Shown here one piece after another: positions 56,561 through 64,000 of a stretch of DNA of 64,000 bases. The notes beneath the pieces were generated by a model. The model made no database searches. It had not been told where the DNA came from and was given only the letters and a program-made list of their open reading frames with translations. The first letter of the stretch is position 1, and every line of letters begins with the position of its first letter. Both the position numbers and the translations under genes were made by a program. This DNA comes from Sparassis latifolia (Eukaryota > Basidiomycota > Agaricomycetes > Polyporales > Sparassidaceae): NCBI GenBank assembly GCA_018466975.1, contig CM031559.1, positions 3,100,001 to 3,164,000 of the forward strand, read 5' to 3'.

Positions 56561-59190
56561 AATAAGTTGTGTAAGGCAATATGAGACGCGACTAGATACT
56601 TACTGACGGATGGTCACTAAAGAAAGTCCAATGGAGCAGGGTAACTCTCGAAGTTGACTAACAACGTCGAGCTTCCTGTTATCAACCGTATATTCTCGTT
56701 CGGAGAAGTCGGTTACAACGCACTGCGGTGTCGCCTTGCACAAAGCGTAACGGCAATCCGACGGCAAGGTTCGACCTTGGTCTGGCGACGACTGAGGAGT
56801 GCTGCTGGTCCCTTCTGGATACGTCGAAGCGGTACTTGGGCATTCTGATGCAGTACATGGAGCATATTGATAAGTGAAAAATATGCTGTCTGGGATAAAG
56901 AGCGCACTCACGAGTATAGGGAGTCCCCTTCTCAACATCCGAGTCGCGACGAGAGTCTACGAGGCGACGGCGACTTGGCTGTATCCAAAATATGGACCGT
57001 GCTTTTTCGTCGGTGTGCCAGTGCCAGTGAGACATGAGCACTGCGCGCTTTCTTTACAGCTTGCTTCGTAAGCATATATACTGAAGGTTGCCATCGATCA
57101 CGACGATGAGGGCACGAGAAAACGCAGGGCAAACTGTGGGACTCACCAAATAAAGGACAAGGGGTACAACCAACACTGACAGATTTCGAAAAGTACTCCT
57201 CTTCAGGCTGAGGCAGGAAAAAGAGATGGGCGGAGAGCCTCAGTTGGTATCCAGTTTCGAACGATCCGCAGCGAGCGACATTCATCTTCAAGTTGAAACT
57301 GCGGTCCACCAGTGGTCGACGACTGGGACGTTCCATCTCCAGAATAACTACTATCTTGGGGTGGAACTGTGTAAGTCCTGGCATCACCCGGTAAGTTGAA
57401 GGGGTCATCGTTGTGGGGTTATTTCAGAGTGAGGTTATGGTGACGTGGAACTGGACTCATCAAGGGGAACATAACAAGCGCGCTGTAAACCAGGCACGGG
57501 GTGCACCGCCGACATGCCAAGACATGCAGCGACGCCGCGCGGTAAGTTGCACATGCAGACAACTGCGAGACGCTGCTACGACTAACTCGCTTCTCGTCCG
57601 CGAGCTGCTCTCAGCTCCGTACGCCAGCGGCGAAACGCAAGCCTTCAGTGAGTCAAGCTTTACAACTTGATCGGATATAGAACGACGTGCACCCGCTAGG
57701 TCTGCAAAGTATACTCCGGCTTTCCCCAGCACTGGCAGTGAAGCCACACGAAGGCTTGCGTCGGGCGCCGGCGGCGTCACTCTGTATGGCGCCGCTGCGA
57801 CAAGCCGTTCTCGGCTCCGCAGGCCACGACCTTCGAGCGCGGAGGTGCGCCTCCGCGTAGAACGCACGTGTGCCCGCCAGATCTAAATATATAGTATGCT
57901 CTCTCGTTTTCCTCCGCGCCGGCCTGCGACACCCTACAGCTCGAGCTTCGCCTCCGAGTCACATAGCCAAGAGGACTCCTCCTGACTTTGATCGCCCCTC
58001 CAACATCAAGCCCGGAGGCGACCCCAAGCTCTGCCATAGACCCGTCGAGATAGACCGTCTGGTCCGCCTCCTCCGGAAAGAACCCACCTTCGGACGTCTC
58101 AAAGGCGCTTCATATACGACCGGGCTCCGAGACGGACACCAGAGATCCGGTCGGAACCCCCGCGCGCTGAGAGGACGGGCCGTGGACGCTCGCTGCTCGA
58201 CATATCGCGTCGGAGCGCGCCGGGGAAGAGCGTAACGGAGCTCTGGAAGGCACCTCAGCACGAGGGGCGCGAACGAGGTCCCACCGCGCGCGGGGCGGCG
58301 GAGGGTGGGCAGAGGTGGGGAAATTGTATCCATGTACGCGCCGTTGTCCAGGAGCTTCGACGGTCGTACGGTACTGATCTCTCCCGCGCGCTCGCCGAGG
58401 GCGTCCTCACAGCCCGACTGCGCGCGCCGCTGGGTCGTCGAAGATGGCCTGGTGAAACGGGAGAAGGTCGTGGTTGCTCATCGGACGCTGGGATAGTGCG
58501 CGAGGACGGCCGCGGCCGCGGTGGCGAAGGTGGGGCGCGGCCGCGGCCGCGGACGCTCTAGTTCGGTGGTCCGCTAGCAGTGTGAGTCGCGCCCGTGTTT
58601 GCTGCAGGTTATTGGACCGACTGCGGTCGATCCAACACACAACACACAGGGTGCCAGCGCTGCGAAGGAATCGAGACCGACTCGACCACTCGTCTTCGGC
58701 CAGCCACTGTCAGTGCAACGAGCGTCGGACACCTCCTTCACGCGCTTCCACTTCATCGTCTCCCGCACCTGGCGGCCAGACCTGCGCGCTTTGCGTTCGA
58801 CCTACCCGACTCATCAAGCCTTGTTAAATTCTGGCTCACCCAAAAAGTCCACAGGAGCTGGTCGCTTTGGGAAGTGCGGAGGCGCGTCTTTCCCGTTTAA
58901 GTGGCCTTGTTTTTATCTAGTAGCGCGACAGACACCTGCGCACGGTTAATACAGACCGCGATGTATGCATGCACGAGTCGAGTCTGATAGACACGGAAAC
59001 ACTTGCGCTCCTAACGTACTGCGGTACATTAACAAATCCCGATCGTAAAATAAATGTCCATCTGCGTGTGCACCGCTCGGAAGCGGGCCAAACGACTCTG
59101 CAAGCCCTCGGAGCCCTCTTTTGCAATCTGCCTCGCGTCAAGAATTTAAAAAAAGGAATTGAGACACCGCGCGCCCCGGTCCGCGCACGA
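56561..59190. other. Long GC-rich stretch without a supported gene
   Basis: Many overlapping frames occur because of high GC, especially 57.4-58.9 kb. Some pieces look mildly coding (for example LLVRELLSAPYASGETQAF at about 57590-57650), but no family, start or splice pattern is convincing. Two GC-only runs built from GGCCGC lie near 58507-58522 and 58536-58553. Confidence 0.4.
57838..57857. repeat. GC hairpin
   Basis: CGCGGAGG and CCTCCGCG form a perfect 8-bp stem with the loop TGCG. Confidence 0.85.
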
Positions 59191-59932
59191 TCATACCTGC
59201 CGGATGCCCACCTCCTCCACCTCCTTCGGCGTGTCATCCACGTCCCGGATGGAACCCGCCCTGCCGCCGGCCACGAGCGGGTAACGCGCAGAGTCGGCAC
59301 TGCGCTCCGTGGTCGTGGTGTACGACAAGACCGCGGATAGCGCGCCGAAGAGGAACGCGATCCACGGGAAGACCGTCGCGAGGCGGACTGCGGCGCACAT
59401 GCCACATCAGAACGGGGTATAAGCGGTGAAGGGGCGGTGAAGGGATGCGGAGCCACTCACGGTAGGAAATCGCGTGGTAGGTGCCGGTGGCGCCGCTCTG
59501 CGCCTGCACGGCCTGGATGACGCTCGGGGGCAGGGCGACGCCGTCGAGCGTGGCGGAGACGTTGGCCTGGCGGTTCGCGACGGAGTCCGTGAAGGGCACG
59601 AGGGCGGCGAAGAGCCAGACGGAGAGGAGGAGGAGGACGTGCGCGCAGATGCGGGACGCGCGGCGCGCAGGGGCGGAGACGAGGGCGGTAGTGAGCGCGG
59701 AGGAGGAGACGACGGCGAGGAGGGCGCAGACGACGGTGCTGACGACGCCCGAGGCGAAGACGTCGGAGGTGTCGATGGACACGGACACGCCGGCGGGTGC
59801 GCTCTGGCGGACCATGGTCTTCTGCCGGTCGGACTGGACGAGGGCGTCGATGCCGACGCTCATGCCTATGATGCCGAACACGGTGGCGAGCGCGAGCGAG
59901 ACGAGCCGCGCGACTTGGAGCGGAGCGGACAT
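59191..59932 (-). CDS. Small four-helix membrane protein, copy 2
   Basis: Exons 59932-59461 and 59387-59191 (73-nt intron) give 222 residues. It parallels the protein at 20235-20973: LVSLALATVFGIIGMSVGI, VVCALLAVVSSSALTTALV, LLLLSVWLFAALVPF, TVFPWIAFLFGALSAVL, then a charged tail ending VEEVGIRQV. The intron interrupts the same codon in both. This copy is GC-rich, which creates long meaningless frames on the other strand. The function is unknown, and it is a predicted plasma-membrane or endomembrane protein. Confidence 0.85.
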
Positions 59933-60829
59933 GGCGAGAGCCTAGTGCGGGGTGCGACCGCGGAGGACGAACGCTGAGCGCGACTTTATAGATCCATCGC
60001 GGACGACAGAGTTGGAGAGCTGACGATCCACTGCGCCTTTTTAGGATGTCTTCTTTCCCTTTTCGGATGCGTCCCCCCCGCATGATCGCTGTCCGCCACC
60101 ATCCTCGGCGCGGAGCAAACTCCGGACTTTCGTTCTCCGTTCGCGCCACAATTTTCGGATCGGACACGCGCCACCTTCGTCGGAGGAAATACAAGCAACT
60201 TGGGAGCAGCGAACAGCGCGTCCTGGTAATATTAATACTCTCACCGAAGCGCAAGTGCTCCTCATGCTCGCCGCTGCCGGTGTCCGCCGGATGTGTCTAA
60301 ACTCTTGGCATCTGAAGAACGAACGTCGGCGTCGAATCATTCCACGACGTCAGCTGCTAACTCCGCTCGAGTCGGACGTCCAGGGATGCAACGGAAATGG
60401 GAGTCGTACTGCGTGCGCCCGGCATGCACCAAACGAGAGAAGTCGGCTGGGAATCCGCTTCGATACGTATCGTGGACCTCGTTTCTACCCGGCAGCACAC
60501 CGATCTAGGCACGCCAGTCATCGTGGTCAAAAGCTTTCAAGTTCCGACTGTTCGAACTGGGCGAATGCTGACGCAGACGTGCAGCGGCGCTGGTATTGGT
60601 CGCGACTGCCGCGGTGACAGCGGCGAGAGGCGAGCTGATGGTCGAGGTGATAGGCTGAGGACCCCGCACATAGAGAAAAAATGTTTGAGAACCGTATATA
60701 TATATGTATCGGACTGGTCACCGAGCATCATGCGTTCATTCATCACTCACGTTCGATCACACCGCCCTCGACGCGATCCCAGCTGAAGCTCATCGTTGTG
60801 AACCACCGACTCGCCAGTCGAGTGCGGGT
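59933..60829. other. Upstream of membrane protein copy 2
   Basis: No gene is supported. A TATATATATATG run lies near 60695-60708. Confidence 0.4.
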
Positions 60830-62110
60830 GAGCCGTTCAGTCGCGCAGATACTTCGTACACGCTCCCGCAAGAATACGAACGTCGCTCACCTTGCAGACA
60901 CAATCAACTCTCATCCTGCAGCGATCAGTACTTGCGTTACAAAGCTGCATCGGCGGCACGTAGTCCGCGAACCAGGAAAGAGCAGTGTGCAGGGCCCATG
61001 TATCACCCGAATCAACTTGATGCGATCCGCGCCCGTACCTGCGCAGCACTCCGCGCCAGTCGCCGGTATCCTCGTGGCCCATGCAGATCACAGTCGCCGC
61101 CTTCGCGGACTCGCGGCCGAAGATGCGAGTCGTCCCGCGCGATGGACCAGCTGAAGTCAAGCCGCATGATGGCGCGCTGTCGAGGTCGAGGGCCTCGGGC
61201 GGCAGGTACGTCCCCCGCGCGCGCGTCCTCGTCTGACTCGCTGAGCGCCGGGATCGGCGTCCTGACCTCGTTTGTGTTCGCCCTTGTGATCCCGCAGATC
61301 CTCGTACACCGACCCCGCAAGGTGGCCCGTATCGGAGATGCGCGACAAGGTCGACAAAGTGACGTCGGGGTCGCTGCGCCCCGGCGTGTACAGCAGGAGG
61401 CTCAGCCGCTGTGCGAGGTGCGGAAGGATCTGCGAGGGCGAGTCCGCGGCGGGGAGGAACGACGCAGAGCGCCCGAACAGTACTAGCGACGAGTCCGTGC
61501 AAATGTGGGTGCAACGACGCGCGATGGTGCGATCTGCGGATCGCGGTTCAAAATATGCGGTTTACAGCCGCGAGTGCACGCCCTTGCCCGGCCGGTCCGC
61601 CTGGGTGCGCACGAGGACCGAGGCGAGTATATGCGGTTGTGTTCGAGGATGGGAAGAAGCGCACCTGCTGAGAACCTCCCGCCGAGTAGCACCTGCCATC
61701 GCCGCGAGCGTGCAGACGTCATCATCGCGGATGCCCGCGCCCTCAAACCCGGCGTCGAGTTCAGCATCGAGTTCGGCGGTGCTCGCTCCGCGCCAACGAC
61801 AGAGGACAGAGGGTGCAAATACGACGCCGCACGCGTGAGGGACTTGTACAGGGATGCGGAGGACGACGGGAGGAGCTGCGACGGTACCGGCTAAGTGTGA
61901 GTGAGCCATCCAGTAGCGCAGAGCGTACTCCGTACACGCTCTCGCAAGCATACGAACGTCGCTCGCCTTGCAGATGAAATCAACCTTCAGAATAGTCCCG
62001 AGCCTGCACGATCTCGATCAGCACTTGCGTTACGAAGCTGCGTCGGTGGCAGGTAGTCCGCGAACCAGAGAACAGCGGTACGCCGGGCCCGCGTATCACC
62101 CGAATCAACT
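60830..62110 (-). other. Duplicated GC-rich coding-like region
   Basis: Two segments, about 60835-61025 and 61915-62115, are similar along 190-200 bases. On the minus strand both encode a VDx(I/V)CK-SDVR-LA-ACT block after a LCNAS/LRNAS exon start. Upstream of the first one, SLVLFGRSASFLPAADSPSQ, HLAGSVYEDLRDHKGE and FGRESAKAATVICMGHED read as exon-like pieces with a GTACGG donor. They suggest two tandem copies of one gene, perhaps of F-box/repeat type, but I cannot assign the family or a clean model. Confidence 0.35.
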
Positions 62111-62183
62111 CGATGCGGTCTGCTTTGGGGGAGGTCGTCTGGGTGGCACGGAAAAATGGTCTGAGGTGCGATAGCGTGTGCAC

Positions 62184-62711
62184 ATGCGCCTGCGCCTCAG
62201 AGCTGGTTCGAAACGCATTCCCTACGTGAACGAATCAACAGAGAAAAGACTCGGGCGTGTAGAGACGACTGACTCGCCATTTGCTTTCCTGCAAACTCGC
62301 GTTCCGCCATCTACATAGGAAAGCAATGAATGTCGAGCTGGACGGGTAGCGGAACGGGACGACGGGCGAGAGCTCGAGACAACCAGCAAGGATCGGTTTT
62401 CTCAAAAGCGACAGGCATGAGATGAGAACAGCGACGCGGTAGGTCGAGCGCGCCGTATGTTGCATCTATTTACTCACGACAACAGAGAATGCGGCCCGTC
62501 CGAGATGAGTATGCATGTACGGAGGCACGTTTGGGCAACGCAGTGCGGGGAGCCAGAACGATGCAAAGCGATATCTAGCGCATCGGTTGCTGCAGCCCGA
62601 GCTCATCACGAGATACGACTCTACTTGTACGGCGCAGGAGACACCTGGAAACCACCATGTACACTCATACAGAATATCACAGAATTGAGGACATAGCAAC
62701 AGCAGCTGTTA
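62184..62711. other. Intergenic, nothing seen
   Basis: No gene supported. Confidence 0.45.
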
Positions 62712-64000
62712 CTACTTCGGCATGTACGCGTTCAAGATCGCCAACGCCTCGCTGAACTCTGCATCTTCCACCAACTTATCGAACGTCGCAACGATTTCTT
62801 CTGCTGACCCTGCTTCCTCCAGAATGTCCACGTGCGGCTCAGCAGGGAACGACACCACCAATCGCACCACTGGAGTACCGGGGATGTCCATGAGTTTGCG
62901 AGTCTTCTCGGTAAGACCCTGTCGTGACTTGGGAGAGTATGGTTGTCCGTCCTGCGAAAGACGTGCATGTCGATCGCGTTAGTGTTAACAAATACAATCG
63001 AGCATATATAAATCCTACCCTTGCACGATAGAACTTGCTGGGATCGACATTGCGGAGACTTGTCTGCCCTGCGGTAAGCGCTTCAACTGCGAGACACTTC
63101 ACTTGGACCAACACCCAAACGAGTTGAACACCGCATCTCACGAGGAACATGACATCAGGACCCATCGTCGCATCCGGAAAGCAGAAGATACTCTTCGCGC
63201 ATCTCAACCAGTCCTCGACTTCCTCAGGGCCGGAGGCTTCGTAGCCGAGCAAGGGGACCGCACGCCGACCAAGACCAGAGTCTTCGAAGAGGAACGTGCC
63301 GTCAGTGGTTCGTCCCGTGATAGAAACAAGATGCACTGGCTCCGATAGCCAAGCCTGTCCGTCGCTCTTACACAGAGTGAAGGCGTCACACAACGACGCA
63401 GCGCCATCCTTGAAAACACGAGCCAGTGCGATCGTCACGATGTTCTCCACAGCGAACCCGAGGGTAGATGCTTCTTCAACACCTTGTATGGGCCTTGCGA
63501 CGAAGTCTCGCATCGAACGGCTAGGACGAGACAGGAAGTAGCGCAGTGCAGCCGCCACGACAAGAGGCTCGTCGATGCGCTGGGGTAATTGCTTGACTGA
63601 CTCGGTTTTGCCTGTGAAATCGACAGGACCCTTTTCTGGCGTCACGCGAGCAAAGCCAAGGGTGACAGCGTCGACGAACTCTGCAAAGAACATGTGCGGC
63701 CGGTTCCGCACGACCACGTTCATAACGGCTCTGAAGATTAGCCCCTCGAGTCTGATGTTCCGCGGATCCCGCAGCGAGGAGAAATCGATCTTCGAAAAGA
63801 CGGTAACCTTGATCACGTCGGTGTCAGGCTCGTTTCTCGCGAGGGCCTTCCCGTCCGACGCCTCAAAACCACCCGTGAGGACTTTGATGTAGGCGTCTAG
63901 AATCTTGTTCGCGGATGTGACGCCCATCCTTTGCAGGAGTAATGTGTACCCAGCGGTCCACCGGTGTCTAAAGAATGTTATATGGGGTTGTTCAGAAAGA
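62712..64000 (-). CDS. Probable PD-(D/E)XK nuclease-like protein, 5' part missing
   Basis: Exons 63967-63019 and 62951-62712 join (GTAGGA donor, 67-nt intron) to about 396 residues. A clear acceptor at 63969-63968 shows that more exons lie beyond the window edge. The visible part has a long mixed region with VIKVTVFSKIDFSSL and FAEFVDAVTLGFARVTPE, then GPDVMFLVR followed by VWVLVQVKCLAVE. An acid after GP and a QxK in the next strand is the layout of the PD-(D/E)XK nuclease core. The C-terminal exon reads PVVRLVVSFPAEP--DILEE and ends LNAYMPK. Similar cores occur at the C-terminus of fungal proteins with an upstream NTPase (the Crinkler-RHS-type relatives), which would fit the missing 5' part. 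The family assignment is inference. The frame itself is clean. Confidence 0.7.

Noticed and set aside
59457..60254. Long arginine-rich open frame over membrane protein copy 2
   Set aside because: It overlaps the four-helix protein in another frame, has extreme composition caused by high GC and no motif. It is a shadow frame.
1..64000. LTR retrotransposon or other autonomous transposon
   Set aside because: I found no reverse transcriptase, integrase or transposase motifs and no long terminal repeats. The duplications are gene-bearing blocks.

Overview
The window looks like a gene-poor, rearranged part of a basidiomycete (Agaricomycete-type) genome. Genes are cut by many short introns (about 40-75 nt, mostly GT-AG with a few GC-AG), and the families are ones that expand in mushroom-forming fungi: FunK1-type kinases, a lineage-specific kinase-like family, COMT-like O-methyltransferases, a P450 and MFS transporters. 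There are no bacterial-type operons, rRNA genes or CRISPR arrays.

Layout. 0-3 kb: a decayed FunK1 kinase, a dispersed repeat and a membrane-protein fragment. 5-25 kb: three almost identical six-exon O-methyltransferase genes (6998-8621 +, 13848-15461 +, 22571-24183 -), each in a duplicated block of about 2.4-2.9 kb. Two of the blocks also carry the divergent N-terminus of a broken kinase-like gene. Between the copies lie broken housekeeping-type genes (an F-BAR protein fragment and a family-16 methyltransferase) and an intact four-helix membrane protein. 25.5-27.7 kb: a 12-exon P450. 28-31 kb: an aminoglycoside-phosphotransferase-like relic and a monocarboxylate-type MFS transporter with one frameshift.

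31.5-47.2 kb is the main feature: a tandem array of a divergent protein-kinase-like family, here called KL. Three members are intact (KL-e 33351-34665, KL-g 37240-38608, KL-j 45779-47166) and four are broken (KL-d, KL-f, KL-h, KL-i). Three further broken members lie at 5, 21 and 25 kb (KL-a, KL-b, KL-c). The intact genes share one five-exon design with internal exons of exactly 35, 114 and 173 nt. The KL-f/KL-g pair has been duplicated as KL-h/KL-i. A 412-bp MITE-like element and an unidentified gene sit between the two pairs.

48.3-51.5 kb: a nearly complete FunK1 kinase with one frameshift, followed by a second FunK1 tail. 52.6-54.8 kb: an 11-exon sugar transporter with one frameshift. 55.4-56.6 kb: a decayed second monocarboxylate-type transporter. 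59.2-59.9 kb: a paralogue of the four-helix membrane protein. 60.8-62.1 kb: a GC-rich duplicated coding-like region. 62.7-64 kb: the 3' part of a probable PD-(D/E)XK nuclease-like protein that runs off the window.

The window reads as an accessory region shaped by local duplication and decay. Specialised-metabolism genes (O-methyltransferases, P450, transporters) and kinase-like genes stay open beside many pseudogenes. No backbone biosynthetic enzyme is visible, so a metabolite cluster is only a possibility. Several otherwise good genes carry exactly one single-base frameshift, so assembly indels must be ruled out before they are called dead.
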